DNA of 25,407 nt from a virus, in the IMG/VR virus record IMGVR_UViG_3300008261_000202, positions 1 through 25,407 of that record; one strand, 5' to 3'. Both the position numbers and the translations under genes were made by a program. Within the stretch, counting starts at the first letter, position 1. Every line of letters starts with the position of its first letter. The notes beneath the pieces were generated by a model. It was not told where the DNA came from, searched no databases, and was given only the letters and a program-made list of their open reading frames with translations. Below, piece after piece: positions 6,660-13,085 of the stretch.

Positions 6660-6950
6660 ATGCAATTCGATTTTTCCACTGTTAAAGACTTTTACACGGA
6701 AAATGTGACTGATGATGTTCTGAAGAAAGTTGGTCTCACTGCTGGTATTTTTACTGTAGTGGTTGTGTCTCAACTTCTTCTTCACGGACTTGTAGAGATT
6801 GTTGATAGCATCCCTGTATTCAATTCTCTGATGCAGGTTGTGGGTGTTTATGCAACGATTCGATTCGTAGTTGCAAATCTTACAACGCAAGAGAAACGAG
6901 ATAATTTCGCAGAAGATGTTCGGAATACCTACCAAAAAGTGGTTGGTTGA
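6660..6950 (+). CDS. CAAD/CURT1-like membrane protein, 96 aa
   Basis: Two hydrophobic segments: about residues 23-46 (VGLTAGIFTVVVVSQLLLHG) and 52-70, where PVFNSLMQVVGVYATIRFV follows an isoleucine-proline turn. An arginine-containing C-terminal helix (EKRDNFAEDVRNTYQKV) follows. This matches the CAAD domain of cyanobacteria, found appended to some aminoacyl-tRNA synthetases and related to plant CURT1 thylakoid-curvature proteins: two spans, 'iP.l..l...VG..Y..rF', then an R-rich amphipathic helix. A host thylakoid-membrane role is inferred, not shown. ATG at 6660 is preferred over an in-frame ATG at 6588 inside the previous gene. Confidence 0.7.
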   Translation: MQFDFSTVKDFYTENVTDDVLKKVGLTAGIFTVVVVSQLLLHGLVEIVDSIPVFNSLMQVVGVYATIRFVVANLTTQEKRDNFAEDVRNTYQKVVG

Positions 6951-6970
6951 TTGAATACATAGGTATAACG

Positions 6971-6994
6971 ATGGACAGTTTTTGGACTGTCCAT
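6971..6994 (+). terminator. perfect 9-bp inverted repeat, likely terminator
   Basis: ATGGACAGT (6971-6979) and ACTGTCCAT (6986-6994) pair perfectly around the loop TTTTGG. There is no strong T-run behind it, so it may act as a pausing or processing hairpin rather than a classic intrinsic terminator. It follows the stop at 6950 and precedes a promoter. Confidence 0.55.
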
Positions 6995-7000
6995 CTACAC

Positions 7001-7029
7001 TTGATTCAGCACCCCAAAGGTGCTATGAT
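7001..7029 (+). promoter_or_regulatory. sigma-70-type promoter
   Basis: TTGATT (7001-7006), a 17-base spacer and TATGAT (7024-7029). AGCACC (7009-7014) and GGTGCT (7020-7025), inside the spacer and running into the -10 box, form another inverted repeat. The following TTACAAGGTAA resembles the palindrome of the cassettes at 18320, 20398 and 21853. Drives the 7053 operon. Confidence 0.65.
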
Positions 7030-7052
7030 TACAAGGTAAACAAGTCGAGGTT

Positions 7053-7178
7053 ATGCCCGAAACTTACACATTTACAAGTGATGCCATTACCGTTATCGGT
7101 CTGGTTGGTGTTATCAGCACTTTTGTTATCGTTTATTCCGTTTTTCGTTCTTACTGGTCTAGTCCTTATCGCAAATGA
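7053..7178 (+). CDS. small single-span membrane protein, 41 aa
   Basis: Product starts MPETYTFTSDAITVIGLVGV; one span at about residues 12-31, then a basic tail FRSYWSSPYRK. Predicted orientation: N-terminus outside, tail in the cytoplasm. It is first after its own promoter, with an ATGA-type junction to the next gene (7175). Not matched to any known small photosystem or lysis protein. Confidence 0.7.
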   Translation: MPETYTFTSDAITVIGLVGVISTFVIVYSVFRSYWSSPYRK

Positions 7179-7405
7179 ATTATCAACAATTCGAAAAAAC
7201 ACTTCCCGAGTATGAGAAAGACCTCAAGGAAGCAAAGAAAAAGTTCGATAAACTCTCCAAGCAATACAAGAAGTGTAGGAGTGCTTATCAAGCAGAGATG
7301 ATGTATGATGACCTGACAATTCTGAGTGAAGACATTTCCGAACTTCAACTAATTGTAAAGGAACTACGTCAGCAAAAGAAACTTGCGGAACTTGAGTCTT
7401 ATTGA
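7175..7405 (+). CDS. coiled-coil protein, 76 aa
   Basis: Nearly all residues are K, E, L, Q, D or Y in heptad-like spacing (YEKDLKEAKKKFDKLSKQYK, then ISELQLIVKELRQQKKLAEL), so two long helices forming a coiled coil are expected. Possibly a partner for the preceding membrane peptide, with which it is translationally coupled. Function unknown. Confidence 0.75.
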   Translation: MNYQQFEKTLPEYEKDLKEAKKKFDKLSKQYKKCRSAYQAEMMYDDLTILSEDISELQLIVKELRQQKKLAELESY

Positions 7406-7407
7406 CA

Positions 7408-7578
7408 ATGCTTAAACTAGACAAATATAAGTATTGTCAACAGAACTTTGAAGTTCTTGAACTTGTTTGCACTCACGGGATGAAACATTACAACAATCTA
7501 TTAAATGATGTTGATAATGAAATTGATAAGTTCTTCTATCAGGAACACTTCAATGAAATGCGATGGTATGATGTTTGA
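7408..7578 (+). CDS. small unknown protein, 56 aa
   Basis: ATG two bases after the previous stop. Product starts MLKLDKYKYCQQNFEVLELV and ends EHFNEMRWYDV; contains two cysteines and two histidines (C10, C21, H23, H27), but spacing does not match a known zinc motif. Last gene of the 7053 operon. Confidence 0.7.
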   Translation: MLKLDKYKYCQQNFEVLELVCTHGMKHYNNLLNDVDNEIDKFFYQEHFNEMRWYDV

Positions 7579-7585
7579 TTATACC

Positions 7586-7611
7586 ATGTGCCACTAATCT
7601 TTCTGGCACAT
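7586..7611 (+). terminator. GTGCCA-type hairpin of the repeated cassette
   Basis: ATGTGCCA (7586-7593) pairs with TGGCACAT (7604-7611) around a 10-base loop. It uses the same arms as the hairpins at 16447, 18262, 20340 and 21795. No T-run follows. Confidence 0.55.
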
Positions 7612-7616
7612 AACAC

Positions 7617-7645
7617 TTTACAAACACGGGTGCATCTGCTATGAT
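7617..7645 (+). promoter_or_regulatory. sigma-70-type promoter
   Basis: TTTACA (7617-7622), a 17-base spacer, TATGAT (7640-7645). A near-perfect ribosome site AAGGAGG (7660-7666) follows, the best in the window. Drives the 47-aa gene at 7674. Confidence 0.65.
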
Positions 7646-7673
7646 GTACTCATCAAGTCAAGGAGGTTTCAAG

Positions 7674-7817
7674 ATGATTGACACTTGTATTCTTCACGAT
7701 GATTACGAGGACTTTGCACAAAAGTTTCTCGGTGTTGATTATGAAGATTATGTAAATCTTCAACTTGGTCTCGGTGACGAAGATGAAATCGAAGTTGAAC
7801 ATCCTGTGGGTGTTTGA
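7674..7817 (+). CDS. small very acidic protein, 47 aa
   Basis: Begins MIDTCILHDDYEDFAQKFLG; about a third of residues are D or E (GDEDEIEVEH near the end). With its own promoter and the strongest ribosome site in the window it is likely made in quantity early in infection. Size, acidity and expression would suit a small host-takeover or DNA-mimic protein, but no homology supports this. Confidence 0.75.
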   Translation: MIDTCILHDDYEDFAQKFLGVDYEDYVNLQLGLGDEDEIEVEHPVGV

Positions 7818-7877
7818 TTTCGGGGAATGAGTTTGCCCAAAAGTTACTCACCTTTTGTTCATTTGACTTTTTATTAA

Positions 7878-8102
7878 ATGTCTGCTAAACTGATTGCTCT
7901 TGCTGCTGAAATCGTTGATACCAACCCTGCTGGTTCTCAACTGATTGTCAATCTGACTAACGCAGAAACTGGTGCTGATATTATTGAAGCACTGGATAAT
8001 TATGATTCCACCGTGCTTGAGAACCATACTCAACCTGTGGATTCTGAAGATGAAGGTTATGTGTCCTTCACTGATGCTGATGGCACTGTAACTTACGTCT
8101 GA
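7878..8102 (+). CDS. small acidic protein, 74 aa
   Basis: Product starts MSAKLIALAAEIVDTNPAGS and continues with LIVNLTNAETGADIIEALDNY; the C-terminal part is an acidic strand-rich segment (EGYVSFTDADGTVTYV). I recall 'IALA.EI......SQL..NL..A..GA.I.EALD' as a recurrent cyanophage protein of unknown function. A 60-base gap precedes it without a clear promoter. Confidence 0.75.
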   Translation: MSAKLIALAAEIVDTNPAGSQLIVNLTNAETGADIIEALDNYDSTVLENHTQPVDSEDEGYVSFTDADGTVTYV

Positions 8103-8190
8103 TAGATAATATGGGCATCAAAGGTCCAAACTTTGAATAAGTCCCACACCCTCCATGCATCTTAACAATGCACAAACAGGAGGGTCTCTT

Positions 8191-8263
8191 GGGCAAGTAG
8201 CATAATGGATAATGCATCAACCTTCTAAGTTGCCGACTGTAGGTTCGAGTCCTACCTTGCCTG
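8191..8263 (+). tRNA. tRNA-Arg(TCT)
   Basis: A full cloverleaf can be drawn: acceptor GGGCAAG (8191-8197) with CTTGCCT (8256-8262), D arm GCAT/ATGC, anticodon loop CTTCTAA with anticodon TCT (reads AGA), T arm GTAGG/CCTAC with loop TTCGAGT, discriminator G at 8263. CCA is not encoded. The top pair of the anticodon stem (positions 27-43) is a T/C mismatch and the first acceptor pair is G-T. tRNA-Arg(TCT) is common in T4-like cyanophages and would help read AGA codons. No integrase is present, so it is not likely an integration remnant. Confidence 0.95.
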
Positions 8264-8284
8264 TTATACTTTTACTTTTTTGTT

Positions 8285-8467
8285 ATGAACCAAGAAACTT
8301 CTTACACTTTGACTTATGATTGTCGCAATGCCGACACACGAGATACGATTATGAATCTAAGTCTTTCTTTTGATAATCCATCAGAAGAAGAACTCAAAGA
8401 AAGAATCAACACTTGGTTGAGAGCAGTTGGTGTTAATCTTATTGTAGTAGAATCACTTAATATCTGA
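8285..8467 (+). CDS. small unknown protein, 60 aa
   Basis: Product starts MNQETSYTLTYDCRNADTRD, then EEELKERINTWLRAVGVNLIVVESL: a strand, helix, strand layout. The EL.ERINTWL.A.G..L.VV pattern is familiar from cyanophage small proteins of unknown function. It lies just after the tRNA, 2 bases ahead of the phosphoesterase gene. Confidence 0.75.
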   Translation: MNQETSYTLTYDCRNADTRDTIMNLSLSFDNPSEEELKERINTWLRAVGVNLIVVESLNI

Positions 8468-8469
8468 CA

Positions 8470-9240
8470 ATGAAACTCAAAGTCCTCAGTGACTTGCATC
8501 TTGAACATTTCGTTGCTTGTCAAGTTTTTGATGTTGGTGAAGGTGATGTTCTAGTTCTTGCTGGGGACATTCTTAATGCTAAGCATTTCAAGACTGATGG
8601 TTATATTCACGCAGTCTATGATAGGTTCCTGAGTGATTGCAGCAAGAACTATGATAAAGTTCTTTACGTATTTGGAAATCATGAATACTACGGATACAAC
8701 TATGAAAGTGCGAAGAGAAAGATAAAAGAGAATCTTCCTCATAATTTTCATATCCTAGACAATGATACTATCAAGATTGGAGACTGGAACTTTGTAGGTT
8801 TCACTCTCTGGACAGACTTTAGAGATGAAAATGCTCTAGAGATGATGGAAGCAGCACAAGTGATGAATGACTACAAAGTTATTCGTATCACTCCGAAGTA
8901 TCGGAAACTGAATCCAACTGATACTCTTAACTTCCACAAGGATAGTAAGAAGTATCTGCTGAATCAACTACAAACACTGGATGAAAACGTATTTGTCATC
9001 AGTCATCACGCACCGAGTTATCAATCTATTCCGCAGGAATACAAAAAGAATGCAAATGGTGCTTATTGTAGTAATCTTGATACTCTTATTCTAAATCATC
9101 CACAAATTAAATACTGGGTTCACGGACACACTCACAATGCTTTTGATTATATGATTGAGCAGTGTAGAGTAATCTGTAATCCTGGTGGTTATCCTGGTCA
9201 AAATACTGGATGCAATCCAGACTTATTCTTTGACATCTAG
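8470..9240 (+). CDS. calcineurin-like metallophosphoesterase, 256 aa
   Basis: Hydrolyses phosphoester bonds with two metal ions. The family signature is complete: DLH (D8, H10), GD (G32, D33), GNHE (69-72), HH (179-180) and GHTH (219-222), all in standard order. Length is normal for a single-domain enzyme. The substrate cannot be told from sequence; relatives act on nucleotides, DNA ends or proteins. Cyanophages often carry such an enzyme. It is followed by the HNH nuclease, so a nucleic-acid role is plausible. Starts 2 bases after the previous gene; cytoplasmic, no signal peptide. Confidence 0.93.
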   Translation: MKLKVLSDLHLEHFVACQVFDVGEGDVLVLAGDILNAKHFKTDGYIHAVYDRFLSDCSKNYDKVLYVFGNHEYYGYNYESAKRKIKENLPHNFHILDNDTIKIGDWNFVGFTLWTDFRDENALEMMEAAQVMNDYKVIRITPKYRKLNPTDTLNFHKDSKKYLLNQLQTLDENVFVISHHAPSYQSIPQEYKKNANGAYCSNLDTLILNHPQIKYWVHGHTHNAFDYMIEQCRVICNPGGYPGQNTGCNPDLFFDI

Positions 9241-9288
9241 ATATAAAAGGAGTTAGAATCTCCCAAATGCAAACTCACAAAAAGGTCG

Positions 9289-9765
9289 ATGGACTACTTA
9301 CAAATTGAACCATACAAAACAATACTTGTTCTAAACGCATCTTACGAACCAATCAACTTCACTAATTGGAAGAGAGCAATTGTGCTGCTTATGAAGAATA
9401 AAGCACAGGCACTTGGTAAGAGGGTTATCCGTCTGGTCAATTATATTAAGTTGCCCTACGAGAAACTCGCACAAAACAAACCATCAAGGACAATGATTTA
9501 CAAACGTGATGGTCACAAGTGTCAGTATTGTGGTTCCACTAAAGAATTAACCATTGACCACATCATTCCACGTTCTCGTGGTGGTGAAGATACTTGGGAA
9601 AATCTAGTTGTTGCTTGTATGCCTTGCAATACCAGAAAGAGTGATAAACTTCTGGAAGAAACTAATTTAGTTCTGCAATGTGTCCCAAGAAAACCAATCA
9701 ATAAGATGCTCTTCACTTTAGATAGAGCAAATGACCCAGAATGGAAAGAATACTCTTATGTATAA
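9289..9765 (+). CDS. HNH endonuclease, 158 aa
   Basis: Residues 70-120 form a zinc-bound HNH core: C78-x2-C81, the catalytic D90-H91 in TIDHIIPRSRGG, N105, then C110-x2-C113-N114. The N-terminus (ILVLNASYEPINFTNWKRA) is typical of a group of HNH proteins widespread in cyanobacteria and their phages. It may nick or cut DNA; unlike homing endonucleases it is not inside an intron or interrupted gene, so it is probably freestanding. The next gene starts 8 bases before its end. Confidence 0.9.
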   Translation: MDYLQIEPYKTILVLNASYEPINFTNWKRAIVLLMKNKAQALGKRVIRLVNYIKLPYEKLAQNKPSRTMIYKRDGHKCQYCGSTKELTIDHIIPRSRGGEDTWENLVVACMPCNTRKSDKLLEETNLVLQCVPRKPINKMLFTLDRANDPEWKEYSYV

Positions 9766-9922
9766 ATTCGATAATGAATTTTATACTGTAGAGTATGAGT
9801 TTATGGGTGAGACCAAGTTTGCTTGTTATTTTCAACTTGAATCTGCACAAGAAGCAATGATGAAAATGATTAAACAAGGAATGATTGTGAAAGGTTTAGA
9901 AACCAAGACACTCAAAAAATAG
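9758..9922 (+). CDS. small unknown protein, 54 aa
   Basis: ATG at 9758 begins MYKFDNEFYTVEYEF; an in-frame ATG at 9731 would add 9 residues within the HNH gene. A beta-rich N-terminus and a methionine-rich helix (AQEAMMKMIKQGMIV) with a lysine tail. Coupled to the HNH gene; function unknown. Confidence 0.7.
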   Translation: MYKFDNEFYTVEYEFMGETKFACYFQLESAQEAMMKMIKQGMIVKGLETKTLKK

Positions 9923-9923
9923 T

Positions 9924-9985
9924 CAGTGTGCCACTTGTAGCACTGTCCCTAACACCTCTCCAAACCCCTGGAGGGGTGTTATACT
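9924..9985 (+). promoter_or_regulatory. hairpin-promoter cassette
   Basis: CAGT..GC pairs with GC-ACTG across 9924-9945 around GTGCCACTTGTAGCAC-like sequence, a mosaic of the two cassette arm types. Then a C-rich spacer with CCCC-TGGA-GGGG (9965-9976) and the -10 box TATACT (9980-9985). No clear -35. Drives the 10009-11368 operon. Confidence 0.55.
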
Positions 9986-10008
9986 ATGGAGACAAGCAAA
10001 GGGGAGGG

Positions 10009-10131
10009 ATGACTCCGAATTGGCAACACAATTCAGGAAAACGTAAAAGCACTAAGGGTTCTTGCAAAGGAAAACTCAAAGCAAGAAAACAAGCACTTCA
10101 ACACATCAAACGAAAACTTAAAGTAATCTGA
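10009..10131 (+). CDS. very basic small protein, 40 aa
   Basis: About 16 of 40 residues are K or R (GKRKSTKGSCKGKLKARKQAL, ending IKRKLKVI when read in two pieces). ATG at 10009 follows the purine-rich ribosome site AAAGGGGAGGG (9998-10008). Extreme basicity in an otherwise acidic gene set suggests nucleic-acid binding. First gene after its promoter. The stop overlaps the next ATG (TGATG). Confidence 0.75.
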   Translation: MTPNWQHNSGKRKSTKGSCKGKLKARKQALQHIKRKLKVI

Positions 10132-10304
10132 TGACTTATCAAAATCTTCTGGAGATTCTTCAGACTCTCACTGTTGAGCAGTTGAAGATGGATGTGTCAA
10201 TCTATGACATTGGTGATGATGAGTTTTATCCGATGAATGGTTTTCATTTCACTGATAAAACTGTTGACGTTCTTGACCCTGAGCACCCCTACCTTTCTTT
10301 CTGA
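10131..10304 (+). CDS. small unknown protein, 57 aa
   Basis: Product starts MTYQNLLEILQTLTVEQLKM, then DVSIYDIGDDEFYPMNGFHF and a tail ending DPEHPYLSF. I recall 'MTYQ.LL..L...T.EQL..DV.I.D...DEFYP' as a recurrent cyanophage protein of unknown function. It shares one base with the previous stop. Confidence 0.8.
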   Translation: MTYQNLLEILQTLTVEQLKMDVSIYDIGDDEFYPMNGFHFTDKTVDVLDPEHPYLSF

Positions 10305-10306
10305 TT

Positions 10307-10588
10307 ATGTTCCGCACACTTTCTGAACTTAAAGACAGCATCGAAAACCTGATTGAGCAGCAAGGTGAAGATGCACCTTGTGCAGCATTTATTTTCACTC
10401 AAGAAGATGTTTTTGAGTTTGATGCTGATGAAAATGAAGCACGTTTCCCTGCACTTTTTAATCAAGATGTGCTGTGTGATGTAGGTGGGTCTTCATACAT
10501 TTATGAACAAGTTGGTGAGATGATTGATGATTATGTTCGTATGCGTAAAGGTATGGAAATCTACGAAAAAGCAGGATTGACTGAATAA
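10307..10588 (+). CDS. acidic unknown protein, 93 aa
   Basis: Product starts MFRTLSELKDSIENLIEQQG, with a central beta segment AAFIFTQEDVFEFDADENEA and a C-terminal helix (GEMIDDYVRMRKGMEIYEKAG). The 'L..L...I..LIEQQG.DAPCAAFIFT..DV' pattern recurs in cyanophages. Starts 2 bases after the previous stop. Function unknown. Confidence 0.8.
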   Translation: MFRTLSELKDSIENLIEQQGEDAPCAAFIFTQEDVFEFDADENEARFPALFNQDVLCDVGGSSYIYEQVGEMIDDYVRMRKGMEIYEKAGLTE

Positions 10589-10590
10589 TT

Positions 10591-10755
10591 ATGCCAACTA
10601 ACAAGTTCACAATACAAACTGCTGCTGCCTTTGAGAGAATTGATGAGGCATTGATGGGCAAGACACAAGATGATTATGATTTTGTCGTTGGTAAGATAAA
10701 ATCACTCACGGATAAAGTAAAAAGAATTGAAAGTGTAACTAACGAGTTAAATTGA
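10591..10755 (+). CDS. small unknown protein, 54 aa
   Basis: Product starts MPTNKFTIQTAAAFERIDEA, with a C-terminal coiled-coil-like helix (IKSLTDKVKRIESVTNEL). Starts 2 bases after the previous stop; its own stop shares a base with the next ATG at 10755. Function unknown. Confidence 0.75.
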   Translation: MPTNKFTIQTAAAFERIDEALMGKTQDDYDFVVGKIKSLTDKVKRIESVTNELN

Positions 10756-11165
10756 TGCACAACACGACTCTGATGCAAGAACAAATCCTTGATTTGATTC
10801 AGCAATTCTGCGATGTTCTACGCACAAACTATCAAACATATGCAATAGAATCTCACAGAAAATTTCTTGATGACCCAGAAACTAAAGAATGGCATCAAGA
10901 ACAGATTGACAAACTCTGTGAAGGTGAAGGTCTGTATAATTTCACCTATGATAAAGCAAGGAAGTATGCAAAGATTGTACTTCACACTCCTCAAGGGCAA
11001 CGTAGTGCTCACGCATTTGTTGACTTGAGCACTGGTGATGTGTATAAATCTGCATCGTGGAAAGCACCTGCAAAGAATGGTGTAAGGTTTAATCTTGTTG
11101 ATGAGAAGTCTCGTCAAGAAATGTATCAACGTGCCGATTGGGCAGGAGGTTATCTTTACAAATGA
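10755..11165 (+). CDS. conserved cyanophage-type protein, 136 aa
   Basis: The C-terminal half holds YAKIVLHTPQGQRSAHAFVD, then LSTGDVYKSASWKAPAKNG and RADWAGGYLYK, a block I recall as strongly conserved across cyanophages. The N-terminal half is helical. The beta-rich, small-residue-rich core looks like a compact binding domain; no catalytic residues are known. ATG at 10755 shares its A with the previous stop; the last codons overlap the next gene's start. Confidence 0.85.
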   Translation: MHNTTLMQEQILDLIQQFCDVLRTNYQTYAIESHRKFLDDPETKEWHQEQIDKLCEGEGLYNFTYDKARKYAKIVLHTPQGQRSAHAFVDLSTGDVYKSASWKAPAKNGVRFNLVDEKSRQEMYQRADWAGGYLYK

Positions 11166-11368
11166 ACTCTAAAACTGTTACTTACGTTTTTCTTGCTTTT
11201 ATTGCTGTTCTTGGTTGGAACGCATTTCTAATCAAACGTGACCAAAAGATGTTTGATGCTTATGAAAAACAATCAGCAATGGAAAGATTGAAGCAACCCC
11301 CAAGCAATTCTCTAAAGACTTGGTGCGAACGTCAAGCAGGTTGGCATCCAGATTGTAATGTTGAATAA
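11162..11368 (+). CDS. single-span membrane-anchored protein, 68 aa
   Basis: Residues 5-23 (TVTYVFLAFIAVLGWNAFL) form an N-terminal membrane span followed by a positively charged KRDQK, so the rest (with two cysteines in WCERQAGWHPDC) probably stays in the cytoplasm unless the span is reversed. ATGA overlap upstream. Function unknown. Confidence 0.75.
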   Translation: MNSKTVTYVFLAFIAVLGWNAFLIKRDQKMFDAYEKQSAMERLKQPPSNSLKTWCERQAGWHPDCNVE

Positions 11369-11371
11369 CTG

Positions 11372-11379
11372 TATAAATT
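11372..11379 (+). promoter_or_regulatory. late-promoter-like TATAAATT
   Basis: TATAAATT at 11372-11379, 24 bases before the next ATG, is one base off the T4-type late promoter TATAAATA. No -35 is needed for that class. It could give the 11403 gene a late transcript. Confidence 0.4.
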
Positions 11380-11402
11380 AGAAGAGATTACTTAATTGTC
11401 AA

Positions 11403-11663
11403 ATGCCATTTCATTACAATCCAAAAGTTAATGATTATGTAAAATGGAAGCATCTTGAAGGATGGGTGTATTTCAAGGATGAGCAATATATTTCTATTGA
11501 AATTGCGGTAAAAGATAAACTCTGCAATAAAGGTTCTTTTCATAAAAAAGACCATCTTCTCGTACTATGTTATCATAATCAATGGCATGAACTTGAGTAT
11601 GTGACATCAAGGCAGTCGGTCCACGATGATACCGTTGTGCCAGTTGTAGAGGTGGCACCATAA
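11403..11663 (+). CDS. conserved cyanophage-type protein, 86 aa
   Basis: Product starts MPFHYNPKVNDYVKWKHLEG and continues with WVYFKDEQYISIEIAVKDK. I recall this N-terminus as highly conserved in T4-like cyanophages; no function is known. Beta-rich, SH3-like layout is possible. The last codons (GTGCCAGTTGTAGAGGTGGC, coding VPVVEVA) are themselves the GTGCCA..TGGCAC hairpin of the cassette that follows. Confidence 0.85.
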   Translation: MPFHYNPKVNDYVKWKHLEGWVYFKDEQYISIEIAVKDKLCNKGSFHKKDHLLVLCYHNQWHELEYVTSRQSVHDDTVVPVVEVAP

Positions 11664-11694
11664 AGTCCCGCAGCACCCCCTGATGCCCTATAAT
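11637..11694 (+). promoter_or_regulatory. hairpin-promoter cassette overlapping a gene end
   Basis: GTGCCA (11637-11642) pairs with TGGCAC (11653-11658) inside the final codons of the previous gene. A C-rich spacer and a perfect TATAAT (11689-11694) in TGCCCTATAATA context follow. No -35. Drives the operon from 11717. Confidence 0.6.
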
Positions 11695-11716
11695 ACAGGG
11701 ACACAAGCAAAGGACG

Positions 11717-11866
11717 ATGACTCTTTCTTCTCTGACTTTTGAGGAACTCGATGCGATTCTTTCTCTCATCGAGTTTCATGATGATTGGGATGAAGTTGGT
11801 GAACGACTCGATGTAAATGTTCACGAACTCTATGAAAAACTCTCTGAAATGCGGGATGAAGTCTGA
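11717..11866 (+). CDS. small acidic protein, 49 aa
   Basis: Product starts MTLSSLTFEELDAILSLIEF and continues HDDWDEVGERLDVNVHELYE. Strongly acidic, two helices. ATG follows a modest ribosome site (AAAGGA, 11709-11714). The stop TGA shares its A with the next ATG. Function unknown. Confidence 0.75.
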   Translation: MTLSSLTFEELDAILSLIEFHDDWDEVGERLDVNVHELYEKLSEMRDEV

Positions 11867-12117
11867 TGATTACTGATGTTTTTCACTACACCACTTCCCG
11901 TTGGGATTGGCATGATGGTAATGTGAATCAGATGTGGATTCAAGAGATTGAAGAATCTCATGATTGCTACAAATACATTGCTGTTGCTTACAATCCTCGC
12001 AAGGATTCTAGTATGGTGATGAGTGAACCTCGTTGCTATGCTGATACTCTTCAATGGGTTCGTAAGTTCTGCGGTTCTTTCTCCATTCTTCCTGAGTTCT
12101 CGATTCTTCCTGTTTGA
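11866..12117 (+). CDS. unknown protein, 83 aa
   Basis: Product starts MITDVFHYTTSRWDWHDGNV and continues with MWIQEIEESHDCYKYIAVAY. Aromatic and beta-rich, ending SFSILPEFSILPV with an internal repeat of F-S-I-L-P. One-base overlap with the upstream stop. No domain recognised. Confidence 0.75.
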   Translation: MITDVFHYTTSRWDWHDGNVNQMWIQEIEESHDCYKYIAVAYNPRKDSSMVMSEPRCYADTLQWVRKFCGSFSILPEFSILPV

Positions 12118-12119
12118 TT

Positions 12120-12500
12120 ATGACTATCACCTTCCCCCGTCTGTCTGCTGGTATCTACGAAGTTCAGAAGGATTCTAATACTGTTGGATTCATTCGTAAA
12201 GCAACTGCATCGAAGTGGATTGTCACTGATGTTGTTGATACTCCTCAACACGTTACAAAGACTCTCAAAGATGCAAAGGATGCTTGTATCAATCTCATCA
12301 TCTTTGATGTAGTTGACAACACTCCCGCAGATGACTATAATGACTCTGTGGAGGTTGATGAAATCAATCATGAACTTAATAAGAAACTTGAGGGTTCTTT
12401 GCATTGCTATAAGCAAGTTCCTGGGACTGATAAGTTCAAGGAAGTTTCTCCGACTGAGTTTGGATTTGCAGAACCGACCCTCGAACCGATTGAGTTCTGA
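12120..12500 (+). CDS. unknown protein, 126 aa
   Basis: N-terminal 60 residues (RLSAGIYEVQKDSNTVGFIRK, read with KWIVTDVVDTPQHVTKTLKDA) resemble a small domain I recall in other cyanophage proteins, perhaps DNA- or ligand-binding. An acidic linker and a C-terminal segment rich in E, F and P follow. ATG at 12120 is preferred to a TTG at 12114. The stop shares a base with the next ATG. Confidence 0.75.
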   Translation: MTITFPRLSAGIYEVQKDSNTVGFIRKATASKWIVTDVVDTPQHVTKTLKDAKDACINLIIFDVVDNTPADDYNDSVEVDEINHELNKKLEGSLHCYKQVPGTDKFKEVSPTEFGFAEPTLEPIEF

Positions 12501-12598
12501 TGACTTATCTGTTAGTATATTTGATACTTTTGGGAGTATCACTTGGATTTAATTATTGCCTTCATTCAGTTAATTCGGAAGATCAACACGATGCATGA
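12500..12598 (+). CDS. tiny single-span membrane protein, 32 aa
   Basis: ATG shares the A of the previous TGA. Residues 3-19 (YLLVYLILLGVSLGFNY) are a clear membrane span; the short tail is polar (SVNSEDQHDA). Supported by the coupled junction and hydrophobic character, but small. Function unknown. Confidence 0.55.
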   Translation: MTYLLVYLILLGVSLGFNYCLHSVNSEDQHDA

Positions 12599-12725
12599 TT
12601 CGACTCTTGACCTCTTTTGCAATTATGACTCTGATGAGTTTGCAGATGAGTATGCTATGGAAATTGAAAGGAAAGCAGCAGAACTTGAAGTGACTGTTGA
12701 TTATTACCTTGCGGAGTTTGTATAA
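12591..12725 (+). CDS. small acidic protein, 44 aa
   Basis: ATG at 12591 (MHDSTLDLFCNYDSDEFADE) overlaps the previous small gene by 8 bases; an upstream in-frame start at 12543 would read through that gene and is not favoured. Acidic helix-forming C-terminus (AMEIERKAAELEVTVDYYL). TAATG junction to the next gene. Function unknown. Confidence 0.65.
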   Translation: MHDSTLDLFCNYDSDEFADEYAMEIERKAAELEVTVDYYLAEFV

Positions 12726-13084
12726 TGCCCGATTGGGAAGTTACGGTAGTTACAGAATCAAATTATATTAAAAAAGTAACTGTTAATGATTGCTTTACTC
12801 GAAGAGATGCAGAAAGTCAAGCACTAGGTTCAACTGGTGCTAAAAAAGTCATTGTATCGAATCTTCTTTATCAATCAGAAAATAGTGATCAACAAAATTC
12901 ATCATATAAAGAATCAGTAGAAGTACATCACTATCATCAAGAAGAAAATGATGATGATGAAGATTATTATAAGCAACTTGATGAATCAGAGATTGAAATG
13001 TATGACTTGATGTGTCAAATTGCAATGGAGAAAGGGGAAGAACTCCCAACTATTCAAGAGTTCTACGATTACCTTAATAGTTGA
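12725..13084 (+). CDS. unknown protein, 119 aa
   Basis: N-terminal 45 residues (EVTVVTESNYIKKVTVNDCF, then DAESQALGSTGAKKVIVSN) look like a small alpha/beta domain of a kind recurrent in cyanophages. Residues 66-85 form a histidine- and acid-rich linker (HHYHQEENDDDEDYY), possibly metal binding; the tail is helical. Last gene of its operon. Confidence 0.75.
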   Translation: MPDWEVTVVTESNYIKKVTVNDCFTRRDAESQALGSTGAKKVIVSNLLYQSENSDQQNSSYKESVEVHHYHQEENDDDEDYYKQLDESEIEMYDLMCQIAMEKGEELPTIQEFYDYLNS

Positions 13085-13085
13085 T

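Noticed and set aside
8191-8263. Phage attachment site in the tRNA gene
   Set aside because: No integrase, excisionase or direct repeat of the tRNA 3' end is present; cyanophage tRNAs are usually cargo.
9267-9308. 13-codon leader peptide before the HNH gene
   Set aside because: Its ribosome site (near 9249) is far and could be occluded by GGAG/CTCC pairing; no sign of attenuation sequence. Too short to support.
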